Positions 51,604 through 59,510 of a stretch of DNA of 64,000 nt are shown piece by piece (the first letter of the stretch is position 1; each line of letters opens with the position of its first letter). The DNA comes from JAXMCI01 sp046349435 (lineage in GTDB: Bacteria > Pseudomonadota > Alphaproteobacteria > Dongiales > Dongiaceae), in the NCBI GenBank assembly GCA_046349435.1, contig JAXMCI010000018.1, positions 62,001-126,000 on the forward strand, written 5' to 3'. The notes under the pieces were generated by a model. The model saw nothing but the letters and a program-made list of their open reading frames with translations. It had not been told where the DNA came from and did not search any database. A program made the translations under genes and the position numbers.

Positions 51604-52017
51604 ATGGCCGACCGCATCGAGTTCGAGCTCGTCTCGCCGGAGCGCCTGGTGCTGGCGCGCGCCGTCGAGATGGTGGTGCTGCCCGGCGTCGAGGGCGATT
51701 TCGGCGCGCTGCCGGAGCATGCCCCGACCGTGGCGCAGCTCCGCCCGGGCGTCATCGCCGTCTTCGACAACGGCCAGGTCACCGACCGGATCTTCGTCGG
51801 CGGCGGCTTCGCCGAGGTGACGCCGCAGCGCTGCACCGTGCTGGCCGAGCAGGCGGCGCCGGTCGACACGCTGGACCGCGCCGCCGCCGAGGCCGCCATC
51901 CGCGATGCCCGCGACGACCTCGCCGACGCCAAGAGCGACGCCGAGCGCGAGCGCGCCGAGACGAAGATCGCGGTCGGCGAGGCGGCGATCGCCGCGCTCG
52001 AGACCACCGTCTACTAG
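51604..52017 (+). CDS. atpC: ATP synthase F1 epsilon subunit
   Basis: Epsilon (137 aa), the regulatory subunit on the gamma shaft. The N-terminal beta-sandwich is clear (FELVSPERLVLARAVEMVV, PGVEGDFGALPEHAP, FVGGGFAEVT). A C-terminal helical hairpin follows (RDARDDLADAKSDAERER). It closes the operon; hairpins lie downstream at 52110-52153. Confidence 0.95.
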   Translation: MADRIEFELVSPERLVLARAVEMVVLPGVEGDFGALPEHAPTVAQLRPGVIAVFDNGQVTDRIFVGGGFAEVTPQRCTVLAEQAAPVDTLDRAAAEAAIRDARDDLADAKSDAERERAETKIAVGEAAIAALETTVY

Positions 52018-52109
52018 GACCCGCGCGGCTCGGCTGCGCGCCTCCGGCGGCGGGCTCGGCAGGATGCCGGGCCGGCCCCCCGGACCGCCCCGGCAACCCT
52101 CTTGATCAA

Positions 52110-52153
52110 TCCGGCGGGGCAACCGAGAATGCCGCCGGACCGTTCATGGTCCG
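52110..52153 (+). promoter_or_regulatory. Two overlapping, mutually exclusive hairpins
   Basis: Hairpin one: TCCGGCGG (52110-52117) and CCGCCGGA (52132-52139), a perfect 8-bp stem with a 14-base loop. Hairpin two: CGGACC (52136-52141) and GGTCCG (52148-52153), a perfect 6-bp stem with a 6-base loop. They share bases 52136-52139, so only one can form. No T-run follows either. They sit between atpC and the ferritin-like gene and could terminate atp transcripts or control the downstream gene. Confidence 0.4.
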
Positions 52154-52198
52154 TGCCTCCGGTCGGGGCTGGGCACGGGCATCAGACGGGTGCATCGC

Positions 52199-53014
52199 AT
52201 GAAGGGCTGGACGCTGGACGACATCGCGTGGGACCAGTTCGACGCCGCCCGCGTCGATCCGGAGATCCTGCGCATCGTGAAGGCCGCCGCCATGGTCGAG
52301 GGCAATGGCGGCGACTATGCCGGCTATCTCTGCAACGTCTTCCACGACGATCCGGAGTTCCAGGACGTCGCCCGCCACTGGGGCCGGGAGGAGATCCAGC
52401 ACGGGCTGGCGCTCGGCCGCTGGGCGGAGCTCGCCGACCCCGGCTTCAAGTACGACGCCGCCTTCGCCCGCTTCGTCGACGGCTTCAAGATCGACCTGCA
52501 GACGACCCGCTCGGTGCGCGGCTCGCGCAGCGGCGAGCTGGTCGCCCGCTGCATCGTCGAGACCGGCACCAGCTCCTACTACACGGCGCTGACCGAGGCG
52601 GTCGAGGAGCCGGTGCTGAAGCAGATCTGCCGCAACATCGCGGCCGACGAGCTGCGCCACTACAAGCTCTTCTACACCTACCTGAAGCGCTATCTCGAGC
52701 GCGAGCAGATCGGTCCGTGGAAACGCGTCGCCGTGGCGCTCGGGCGGCTGCGCGAGAGCGAGGACGACGAGCTCGCCTACGCCTACTGGTCGGCCAATGG
52801 CGACGGCACGCCCTACGACCGCAAGCGCTTCGCCCGCGCCTATGCGCGGCGCGCCTACGGCGTCTACCGCCCCCGCCACGTCGACAAGGGCATCGCCATG
52901 GTCATGAAGGCGGTCGGCCTCGACCCGCAGGGCCGCCTCAGCCAGTGGCTGGCCCGGCAGGCCTACCGCTTCATCCACGGCCGTCACCAGCGCCTCGCCC
53001 GCGCCGGCGCCTGA
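52199..53014 (+). CDS. Ferritin-like di-iron protein
   Basis: A 271-aa protein with a four-helix-bundle di-iron site: Glu34, Glu65-xx-His68 (REEIQH), Glu121 (VETGTSSYY) and Glu151-xx-His154 (ADELRHYK). This is the E, ExxH, E, ExxH pattern of ferritin-like/acyl-ACP-desaturase-type proteins. The C-terminal 110 residues are basic and helical, without recognised motifs. The start is uncertain (ATG 52199 or GTG 52190). The substrate is unknown; an oxygenase, a desaturase or a peroxide-scavenging rubrerythrin-type role are all possible. Confidence 0.82.
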   Translation: MKGWTLDDIAWDQFDAARVDPEILRIVKAAAMVEGNGGDYAGYLCNVFHDDPEFQDVARHWGREEIQHGLALGRWAELADPGFKYDAAFARFVDGFKIDLQTTRSVRGSRSGELVARCIVETGTSSYYTALTEAVEEPVLKQICRNIAADELRHYKLFYTYLKRYLEREQIGPWKRVAVALGRLRESEDDELAYAYWSANGDGTPYDRKRFARAYARRAYGVYRPRHVDKGIAMVMKAVGLDPQGRLSQWLARQAYRFIHGRHQRLARAGA

Positions 53015-53053
53015 GCCTGCCGCCGCAGGGCCCGTCCGGCGGCCTCGCCGGGG

Positions 53054-53434
53054 CTACATGAGATACTTCCAGCTCCCGTCGGCGGTCTTGCACTCCTTCA
53101 TCTGAGCGGTGGCGGACCGCTGCTGCGCCTTGAAGTGAAATACGTACTCGACGGCGCGGCACTCCATGGTCTCGTGCTGGATGACGCCGGTGATCGCGAT
53201 CGTTCCGGAGTTGCCCGATTTCGGGTTGGTCCATGCTCGCGATGCCCCGACCGCGGCAGGGTCGGCCAATGCGCCGTCTCGCGCCTCGTTGATCGCCACC
53301 CAATCCTCCGCGCTCAGATCGCCGCCGGCCTTGCCGAACGGGTTGACCTGGGCCACGGCCGGCAGAGCGGACACGCCCAGCAACAAGGCGAGCGCCACGC
53401 TCGCACCATTTCGGGTTTGGTGGATCCTTCTCAT
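53054..53434 (-). CDS. Small exported protein with a 17-kDa-surface-antigen-like C-terminus
   Basis: A 126-aa exported protein. The signal peptide covers about residues 1-28 (LALLLGVSALPAVAQ). The mature part has the pattern WTNPKSGNSGTI, then MECRAVEY and MKECKTADGSWKYL, matching the outer-membrane 17-kDa antigen domain often seen in alphaproteobacteria, with its paired cysteines. There is no lipobox, so it is likely soluble periplasmic. It is convergent with the ferritin-like gene. Confidence 0.75.
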   Translation of the reverse strand: MRRIHQTRNGASVALALLLGVSALPAVAQVNPFGKAGGDLSAEDWVAINEARDGALADPAAVGASRAWTNPKSGNSGTIAITGVIQHETMECRAVEYVFHFKAQQRSATAQMKECKTADGSWKYLM

Positions 53435-53744
53435 GGTCGCCCTCGCGAAGCTCCATCGCCTGGCATGACCCCGGCCCAGGCCGGGAAACGATCCGGTCGT
53501 TGCCTTTGCGGGTCTTGTCTTTCCGTGCCAGCCGGCGCGAGGGGATGCCGGCGCGCGAATCCGGCTGCGAGCTTCGACGTCGGATGCTGGAAGCTTCGCC
53601 GCAAGCATTGAACGCTCTTCAAATCGATGTTGCGTATCACCCGCCAACTTCCTCGAACGGCATGTTGGCATTGAATGACAAGTCACATGCTGGGAACCGG
53701 CAGAGCTTTTGGTGGTCGACAACCGAAAGTCCGGAGGATTCCAG
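53435..53744. other. Intergenic region, divergent promoters and one GC palindrome
   Basis: There are 310 bases without a convincing gene between the divergent 17-kDa-like and OmpA-like lipoprotein genes. It holds a perfect GC palindrome (CCCGGCC 53470-53476, GGCCGGG 53479-53485), an AT-richer half from about 53600, and the 17-bp box shared with the second lipoprotein gene (53666-53682). Nothing else was recognised. Confidence 0.6.
53666..53682 (+). promoter_or_regulatory. Shared upstream box of the two OmpA-like lipoprotein genes (copy 1)
   Basis: TGGCATTGAATGACAAG is matched at 15 of 17 positions by 58287-58303 upstream of the paralogous gene. It ends 62 bases before this ATG. The surrounding sequence is not conserved, which points to retained function. 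It may include a -35 region (TTGAAT), but no matching -10 could be assigned in both copies. Confidence 0.5.
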
Positions 53745-54266
53745 ATGTGCAAGGCACGAGTGATCGCGGCAGTCGCGATTCCGGCGCTGTCCCTGGTGCT
53801 GGCGGGCTGCGGCGTATCGCAAAGCAAGTACGACCAGGTCGTGGCGGAGAACCAGCAACTGCGATCGCAGGTCGCGTCGCTCCAGCAAGAGCAGAAATGG
53901 GTCGAGGCGGGCGACATGCTGTTTCCGTCCGGGGGCTGGCAGCTCAGCCCCGAAGGGATGTCGGCGCTGGACGCGCTGGTTCCGCGCCTGACGAACCTGA
54001 CCAACGCCAAGATCGTGGTCTACGGCTACACCGACGACGCGCCGGTCGGCGCGACGCTGAAGAATCAGGGGATCTCGAACAATCTCGACCTCTCCTCCAA
54101 GCGGGCCGGCGCCGTCGTCACCTATCTGGCGTCGAAGGGCGTCGATCCCAGCCTCATGTCGGCCAAGGGGCGCGGTGACACGCACCCGGTGGCGCCGAAC
54201 GACTCGCCCGAGGGTCGCGCGAAGAACCGTCGGATCGAGGTCGTCCTGACCGGCCCGGGGGCGTAG
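53745..54266 (+). CDS. OmpA-like lipoprotein, first paralogue
   Basis: A 173-aa lipoprotein. The lipobox LAGC puts the lipidated Cys at residue 22. A short coiled-coil (SKYDQVVAENQQLRSQVASL) is followed by an OmpA-like peptidoglycan-binding domain with VVYGYTDDAPVG, LDLSSKRAGAVVTYL and NRRIEVVL. It probably tethers the outer membrane to peptidoglycan. GGAGG precedes the ATG at 53745. It is a close paralogue of 58388-58972, which has a longer coiled-coil. Confidence 0.92.
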   Translation: MCKARVIAAVAIPALSLVLAGCGVSQSKYDQVVAENQQLRSQVASLQQEQKWVEAGDMLFPSGGWQLSPEGMSALDALVPRLTNLTNAKIVVYGYTDDAPVGATLKNQGISNNLDLSSKRAGAVVTYLASKGVDPSLMSAKGRGDTHPVAPNDSPEGRAKNRRIEVVLTGPGA

Positions 54267-54449
54267 CGGCGATCTGCTCGCGCCGCGGGCGATCCGCGGC
54301 CGCGAGCGCGCTCGAGCCCGTCGCCGGTTCGACCCCGGACCGGCCCGTCGGCGGGCAGGCTGTCGATCGCCGGAGGCGGCGGCTGGCAGCCTTGCCCGCC
54401 CTCCCTCGCGGCCCCAGGATGGGAGGGCCGCGGGGGAGAGGGCCGGGCG

Positions 54450-55313
54450 ATGGGAAGCATGAGGAGCGGCGGCTGGCGGCCGCCGCGCGGGATCGTCGCC
54501 AACCTGCTGCTGCTGCTGCCGGCCTGCGCGCTGCTCGGGCTGTTCTACTTCTATCCGCTGTTCGAGGTGCTGCGCACCAGCGTGACCGAGCCGCGGCCCG
54601 GCCTCGGCAACTACGCCCGGCTGGTCGACAGCGAGGCGATCCGGCGGGTCTTCCTCACCACCTTCCGGGTCAGCGCGCTGACCACCGCGATCGCCCTGCT
54701 GCTCGGCTACGTCGTCGCCTACGTCCTGGCGCACGGCCCGGCGCGGCTGGTCCGCGCCATGCTGATCCTGGTGCTGCTGCCCTTCTGGATCTCGACCCTG
54801 GTGCGCGCCTTCGCCTGGATCGTGCTGCTGCGCGCCCAGGGGCTGGTCAACGGGCTGCTGCAGGAGCTCGGGCTGATCGGCCGGCCGCTCGCCCTGATCT
54901 ACAACGATCTCGGCGTCATCGTCGGCATGGTGCACTACATGGTGCCGCTGGCGGCGCTCACCATCTACGCCCAGATGCGCGGCATCGACCGGCGGGTCGT
55001 GCAGGCGGCACGCGGGCTCGGCGCCGGCCCGCTCGAGGCCTTCCTGCGCGTCTTCCTGCCGCTCAGCCTGCCCGGCATCGTCGCCGCGGCGATCCTGATC
55101 TTCATCTCGGCGCTGGGCTTCTTCATCACCCCGGCGCTGCTCGGCGGCGGCAAGTCGCTGATGATCGCCGAGTATGTCAGCTTCCTGATCTCCGACACGC
55201 TGAACTGGGGCCTCGGCACGGCGCTGGCCGCCACCCTGGCGCTCGCCGTCTTCCTGCTGCTCGCCGCGCTGTCGCGGGTCGTCGACCTGCGCCGCGTCTT
55301 CGGCGGGCACTGA
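54450..55313 (+). CDS. ABC transporter permease, PotB-like
   Basis: A 287-aa inner-membrane permease with six helices of the spermidine/putrescine (PotB) type. The N-terminal helix LLLLLPACALLGLFYFYPLF and the EAA loop AARGLGAGPLEAFLRVFLPL are canonical. The start is the ATG at 54450, or possibly 54459. It is followed 4 bases later by the PotC-like permease. No ATPase gene is adjacent. Confidence 0.92.
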   Translation: MGSMRSGGWRPPRGIVANLLLLLPACALLGLFYFYPLFEVLRTSVTEPRPGLGNYARLVDSEAIRRVFLTTFRVSALTTAIALLLGYVVAYVLAHGPARLVRAMLILVLLPFWISTLVRAFAWIVLLRAQGLVNGLLQELGLIGRPLALIYNDLGVIVGMVHYMVPLAALTIYAQMRGIDRRVVQAARGLGAGPLEAFLRVFLPLSLPGIVAAAILIFISALGFFITPALLGGGKSLMIAEYVSFLISDTLNWGLGTALAATLALAVFLLLAALSRVVDLRRVFGGH

Positions 55314-55317
55314 GATC

Positions 55318-56088
55318 ATGCGCGGCTGGCGCGCCGGGCTGCTGCTCGCCCTCGCCTGGATGGTGCTGGGCTACCTGCTGCTGCCGGCGCTGGTCGTCTT
55401 CCCGGTATCGCTGACCGACACCGCCTATCTCGCCCTGCCGAAGCACGGCCTGTCGCTGCAGCACTGGGAGGCGCTGCTGAGCAGCGCGCAATGGGGCCGC
55501 GGCCTGCGCGACAGCCTCGTCGTCGCGACCGGCGCGACCGCGGTGGCGGTGGTCGCCGGCACGCTCTGCGCCATCGGCTGCTGGCGCGCCGCCGCCTGGC
55601 CGGCGGAGGCGGTGCGCCTGCTGGCGCTGACGCCGCTGATCGTGCCGACCATCGTCTACGCGCTCGGGCTCTACCGCTTCTATGCCGATATCGGTCTGCT
55701 CGACAGCTATTCCGGGGTCATCCTCGCCCATGCCGCGATCGGGCTGCCCTATGTGCTGATCACCGTCGGCGCGGCGCTCGCCAATTTCGACCGCCGGCTG
55801 GAGCAGGCGGCGCGCAACCTCGGCGCCTCGCTGCCCCAGGCGCTGCGGCTGGTGGTCGTCCCCGGCATCATGCCGGGGATCCTGGCCGGCGCGCTCTTCG
55901 CCTTCGTCAATTCCTGGGACGAGCTGGTCATCCTGCTGTTCATCGCCAGCCGCCGGGTCACCACGCTGACCCGGCTGATCTGGGACGGGGTCCATGAAAG
56001 CCTCGACCCGGTGATCGCCGCGGTGGCGGCGACGCTGGTGCTGGTCACCGTCCTGCTGGTGATCCCGCTGGCCCGGCTGCGGCGATAG
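55318..56088 (+). CDS. ABC transporter permease, PotC-like
   Basis: A 256-aa permease, second half of the pair. About six helices are present. The EAA loop reads AARNLGASLPQALRLVVVPG. The N-terminal segment with PVSLTDTAYLALPKHGLSL is typical of PotC-like proteins. It lies 4 bases after the first permease gene and 97 before the substrate-binding protein gene. Confidence 0.92.
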   Translation: MRGWRAGLLLALAWMVLGYLLLPALVVFPVSLTDTAYLALPKHGLSLQHWEALLSSAQWGRGLRDSLVVATGATAVAVVAGTLCAIGCWRAAAWPAEAVRLLALTPLIVPTIVYALGLYRFYADIGLLDSYSGVILAHAAIGLPYVLITVGAALANFDRRLEQAARNLGASLPQALRLVVVPGIMPGILAGALFAFVNSWDELVILLFIASRRVTTLTRLIWDGVHESLDPVIAAVAATLVLVTVLLVIPLARLRR

Positions 56089-56185
56089 GAATGGCCGCCT
56101 TGCCGCGCCGGGCGGGCGCGTGCAGAATGGCACCCTTGCATACATGGTGACCGACACGGATCACCGTCGCACGGGAGGACTGCCC

Positions 56186-57262
56186 ATGACGTCTTCGCAG
56201 GAAGAGCGCGCCTTCGGCCCGGTGGTCGACCGGCGCACCGTTCTCGCCGGCCTCGGCGCGGCCGGCGCGGCGCTGGCGCTGCGGCCCTTCGCGGCCGCTG
56301 CGACCGGCGAGCTGGTGGTCGCCAACTGGGGCGGCAACGCCGCCAAGGCGGTGACGGAGGCCTATGGCGGCTTCAAGGAGAAGAGCGGCCTCGCCGTCTC
56401 GGTCGACGGCAGCGGCACGCCGCAGGGCAAGATCCGCGCCATGGTCGAGGCCAAGCACGTCATCTGGGACGTGGTCGATTCCTCGTTCGGCGATTCGATC
56501 CAGCTCGGCGAGGCCGGCTATCTCGAGGAGCTCGACTACTCGATCATCGACAAGTCGAAGGTCGGCCCCGACCTCGCCATGAAGTACGGCATCAGCAACT
56601 ACCTCTTCTCGTACATCATGGCGGTCAACTACAAGCAGTTCGGCGACAAGCCGCCGCAGAGCTGGAAGGACTTCTGGAACCTCAAGGACTATCCCGGCAA
56701 GCGCATGCTGAGCGGCCTGGCCCAGGGCGTGCTCGAGGCGGCCCTGATGGCCGACGGCGTCGACCCGAAGTCGCTCTACCCGCTCGACCTCGACCGGGCC
56801 CTCGCCAAGGTCAAGGAGATCAGGTCGGAGTGCATCTTCTGGAAGACCGGGGCGCAGATCGAGGACCTGCTGCGCCAGGGCGAGATCGCCGCCGGCTTCG
56901 CCTGGAGCAACCGCGCCGTGGTCGTCGCCAAGGAGACGAACGGCGCCATCGGCTGGAACTGGGACCAGGCGCTGCTCGCCTCCTCCGCCTGGATCGTGCC
57001 GAAGGGCAACCCGGCCGGGCGCGAGGCGGCGATGCGCTTCATCGACTACGCGCTCGGGCCGGAGGGCCAGGCCAAGGTCTTCGAGATCGTCGGCATGAGC
57101 CCGTCCAACCCGGCGGCCACCGCCCTCATCCCCGAGGCCGACCGCAAGTACGTCTCGACCAGCCCGGCCAACGTCGCCAGGCAGATCCTGCTGCAGGACG
57201 CCTGGTACGGGCAGCATGGCGACGAGGCGCAGGCGAAGTACCTCGAGGCGATCTCGGGCTGA
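56186..57262 (+). CDS. ABC transporter substrate-binding protein, PotD-like, Tat-exported
   Basis: A 358-aa PotD/PotF-type periplasmic binding protein. I chose the ATG at 56186 after GGGAGGA. The signal is of the twin-arginine type (VDRRTVLAGLGAAGAALAL, residues 15-33), unusual but known for this family. The mature part opens LVVANWGGNAAKAV and has VKEIRSECIFWKTG and GFAWSNRAVVVAKE. Polyamines or related cations are typical ligands; with a nucleoside-hydrolase-like gene downstream another ligand is possible. Confidence 0.9.
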   Translation: MTSSQEERAFGPVVDRRTVLAGLGAAGAALALRPFAAAATGELVVANWGGNAAKAVTEAYGGFKEKSGLAVSVDGSGTPQGKIRAMVEAKHVIWDVVDSSFGDSIQLGEAGYLEELDYSIIDKSKVGPDLAMKYGISNYLFSYIMAVNYKQFGDKPPQSWKDFWNLKDYPGKRMLSGLAQGVLEAALMADGVDPKSLYPLDLDRALAKVKEIRSECIFWKTGAQIEDLLRQGEIAAGFAWSNRAVVVAKETNGAIGWNWDQALLASSAWIVPKGNPAGREAAMRFIDYALGPEGQAKVFEIVGMSPSNPAATALIPEADRKYVSTSPANVARQILLQDAWYGQHGDEAQAKYLEAISG

Positions 57263-57308
57263 GCGCCGCCCGACGGCCGGGCGCGCCCGCGCCCGGCCGG
57301 GAACGCCC

Positions 57309-58259
57309 ATGCCGCCGCCGCTGATCATCGACTGCGATCCCGGCATCGACCACGCGGTCAGCCTGCTCTATGCGGCGCGCCGCCTCGCCCCGATCGCCGT
57401 GACGACCGTCCATGGCAACGTCGCGCTCGAGACGGCGACGCGCAACGCGCTCGCCATCCTGGCGCTGGGCGGCATCGATCTGCCGGTCGCCGCCGGCTGC
57501 GCCGCGCCGCTGGTCGCCGCGCCGCGCGCCGCGTCCTTCGTCCATGGCGAGAGCGGGCTGGACGGCGCCGTGCTGCCGGCGCCGTCCGCCGCGCCGCTGG
57601 CACAGCACGCCGTCGACCTGCTGATCGAGCAGGCCGCGGCCCATCGCGGCGCGCTGGTGGTGGCCGCCCTCGGGCCGCTCACCAACCTCGCCGTGGCGCT
57701 GCGGCGCGAGCCGCGCCTGGTCGACTGGATCGCGCTGGTCTCGGCGATGGCGGGGTCGCGCGGCATGGGCAACATGACGCCGGTGGCCGAGTTCAACGTC
57801 TGGTCCGATCCGGAGGCGGCGGCGATCGTCTTCGGCAGCGGCCTCCGGGTGCGGATGATCGGCTACGACCTCACCCGGCAGATCGGCTTCGCCGAGCCCG
57901 AGCTCGCGGTCCTCGAGAGAGGCGGCGCCGCGGCGCGCGCCGTGGCCGGGCTCTACCGCCACTTCCTGGCGCGCCAGCGCGCGCTCTGGGGCCTGCCCGT
58001 CGCGCCGGTCCACAGCCCCTGCGCCGTGGTGCCGCTCGCTCGCCCCGAGCTCGTCGGCTATCGGCCGATGCCCGTCGCCGTCGAGCTGGCGGGCCGCCAC
58101 ACGCGCGGCATGACGGTGACCGACGCGCGCGGCTTCGTCGCGCCGCCCGGCCCGCCCTTCGAGACGCTGCCCGCGGGCGGCCGCTGCGAGGTCGCCGTCG
58201 CCGCCGAAGGCCCGGCGATCGTGGCCGAGCTGCTGGCGGCGCTGGCCGACGACGGCTGA
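57309..58259 (+). CDS. Inosine-uridine-type nucleoside hydrolase family protein with altered metal ligands
   Basis: A 316-aa member of the IUNH family. The fold landmarks are present: DCDPGID (8-14), HGESGLDG (79-86), GPLTNLA (122-128) and EFNVWSDPEAA (161-171). Two residues that bind Ca2+ in characterised enzymes are changed. The second Asp of the DD pair is His15, and the Asp of the late HDP motif is Ser236 (VHSPCAV). Activity is doubtful; it may be a pseudoenzyme or use another metal. It lies 46 bases after the PotD-like gene and is probably co-transcribed. Confidence 0.85.
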   Translation: MPPPLIIDCDPGIDHAVSLLYAARRLAPIAVTTVHGNVALETATRNALAILALGGIDLPVAAGCAAPLVAAPRAASFVHGESGLDGAVLPAPSAAPLAQHAVDLLIEQAAAHRGALVVAALGPLTNLAVALRREPRLVDWIALVSAMAGSRGMGNMTPVAEFNVWSDPEAAAIVFGSGLRVRMIGYDLTRQIGFAEPELAVLERGGAAARAVAGLYRHFLARQRALWGLPVAPVHSPCAVVPLARPELVGYRPMPVAVELAGRHTRGMTVTDARGFVAPPGPPFETLPAGGRCEVAVAAEGPAIVAELLAALADDG

Positions 58260-58286
58260 GCGGGCCCGTCCCACCTCTTTCATCCC

Positions 58287-58328
58287 TGGCGCTGAATGAC
58301 AAGAAGCCCGGCCGCTCCGGGGTATAGT
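58287..58328 (+). promoter_or_regulatory. Shared upstream box (copy 2) and candidate -10 of the second OmpA-like lipoprotein gene
   Basis: TGGCGCTGAATGACAAG (58287-58303) matches the box at 53666-53682 in 15 of 17 bases. A good -10, TATAGT, lies at 58323-58328, about 60 bases before the ATG. The distance from the box to the ATG is 84 bases here and 62 in the other copy, a difference of about two helical turns. Confidence 0.5.
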
Positions 58329-58387
58329 CAAGCTCGGCCCGAATCGGGTCGGGCAACTGGATCCATCAACTGATCGGAGAGCCCTCG

Positions 58388-58972
58388 ATGCGGAAGTCCC
58401 GTCTGGTCGCGGCCGCGACCGTTCCCGCCCTGTCCCTCATGCTGGCCGGCTGCTTCGTGCCGCAGAGCAAGTACGACGCCCTGAACGAGCAGTACCAGGA
58501 GGCGACCCAGCAGAACCAGCAGCTCACCGCCCAGAACGCCCAGCTCACCCAGCAGAACCAGCAGCTGAACGCGAAGGTCGAGTCGCTGACGGCGGAGCAG
58601 AAGTGGGTCGAGGCCGGCGACCTGCTGTTCCCGTCGGGCGGTTGGCAGCTCAGCGATGCCGGCAAGGCGGATCTCGACAATCTGGTGCCGAAGCTGACCG
58701 GGCTGAGCAACGCCAAGATCGTCGTCTATGGCTACACCGACAACCAGCCGGTGCTCGCCCCGCTGAAGCGCCAGGGGATCAAGAACAACATGGACCTCTC
58801 CCTGAAGCGGGCCGGCGAGGTCGTCAACTACCTGGTGTCGCAGGGCGTCGACCCGAACATCATCTCGGCCAAGGGGCGCGGCGACACGCACCCCGTGGCG
58901 CCGAACGACTCCAAGGAGAACCGGGCCCAGAACCGCCGCATCGAGGTCGTGCTGACCGGCCCTGGCGCCTGA
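58388..58972 (+). CDS. OmpA-like lipoprotein, second paralogue
   Basis: A 194-aa lipoprotein with lipobox LAGC (Cys22). A Gln/Asn-rich heptad-like coiled-coil follows (about 36-66, with QNQQLTAQNAQLTQQNQQL), then the OmpA domain: VVYGYTDNQPVLAP, MDLSLKRAGEVVNYL, NRRIEVVL. It is near-identical in plan to the 53745 gene, and the last 75 residues are strongly conserved between them. GGAGAG precedes the ATG. It is likely an outer-membrane peptidoglycan tether. The coiled-coil length difference suggests different spacing or oligomerisation. Confidence 0.92.
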   Translation: MRKSRLVAAATVPALSLMLAGCFVPQSKYDALNEQYQEATQQNQQLTAQNAQLTQQNQQLNAKVESLTAEQKWVEAGDLLFPSGGWQLSDAGKADLDNLVPKLTGLSNAKIVVYGYTDNQPVLAPLKRQGIKNNMDLSLKRAGEVVNYLVSQGVDPNIISAKGRGDTHPVAPNDSKENRAQNRRIEVVLTGPGA

Positions 58973-59030
58973 CGAAGCGTCGGGCCGCGGGGTCGGGCGA
59001 AGGCCCGGCCCCGCGACCGTCGCGGGCGCC

Positions 59031-59510
59031 TCAGGCGCCGAAGCGGATGTGCTTGATCTTGTCGCCCTGCTTGAGGGCGAGCATGGCGTCGACGCCCTCG
59101 GTGACCTGGCCGAACACCGTGTGCACGCCGTCGAGATGCGGCTGCGGGTCGAACACCAGGAAGAACTGCGAGCCGCCGGTGTCCTTGCCGGCATGGGCCA
59201 TGGAGAGCGAGCCGCGCTTGTGCTTGTGCGGGTTGCCCTTGGTCTCGCAGGCGATCGACCAGCCGGGGCCGCCGGTCCCGGTGCCGTGCGGGCAGCCGCC
59301 CTGGGCGACGAAGCCGGGGATGACGCGGTGGAACTTCAGCCCGTCATAGAAGCCGGAGCTGGCGAGCTTGTACCAGTTGGCGACCGTGTTGGGCGCCACG
59401 TCGGGGAAGAGCTGCAGCTTGATGTCGCCCTTGTCCGTCTCGATCGTGCAGCCGGTGATGCCGGCCAGCGTCTTGGCGTCGATGTCGTGCGTCTTCAGCG
59501 GTCCGCGCAT
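59031..59510 (-). CDS. Peptidyl-prolyl cis-trans isomerase, cyclophilin type
   Basis: A 159-aa cyclophilin without a signal peptide, so cytoplasmic. The catalytic region FHRVIPGFVAQGG, the SMAHAGKDTGGSQFF motif and HTVFGQVTEG are canonical. The C-terminal IKHIRFGA is typical of the PpiB-like group. AGGAGG precedes the ATG at 59510. Its start overlaps the 3' end of rppH by 16 bases, indicating one transcript. Confidence 0.93.
   Translation of the reverse strand: MRGPLKTHDIDAKTLAGITGCTIETDKGDIKLQLFPDVAPNTVANWYKLASSGFYDGLKFHRVIPGFVAQGGCPHGTGTGGPGWSIACETKGNPHKHKRGSLSMAHAGKDTGGSQFFLVFDPQPHLDGVHTVFGQVTEGVDAMLALKQGDKIKHIRFGA

Noticed and set aside
53470..53485. Perfect GC palindrome CCCGGCC-CA-GGCCGGG as a terminator
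   Set aside because: It lacks a T-run, lies between divergent genes where no terminator is needed, and in a GC-rich genome such palindromes arise often.
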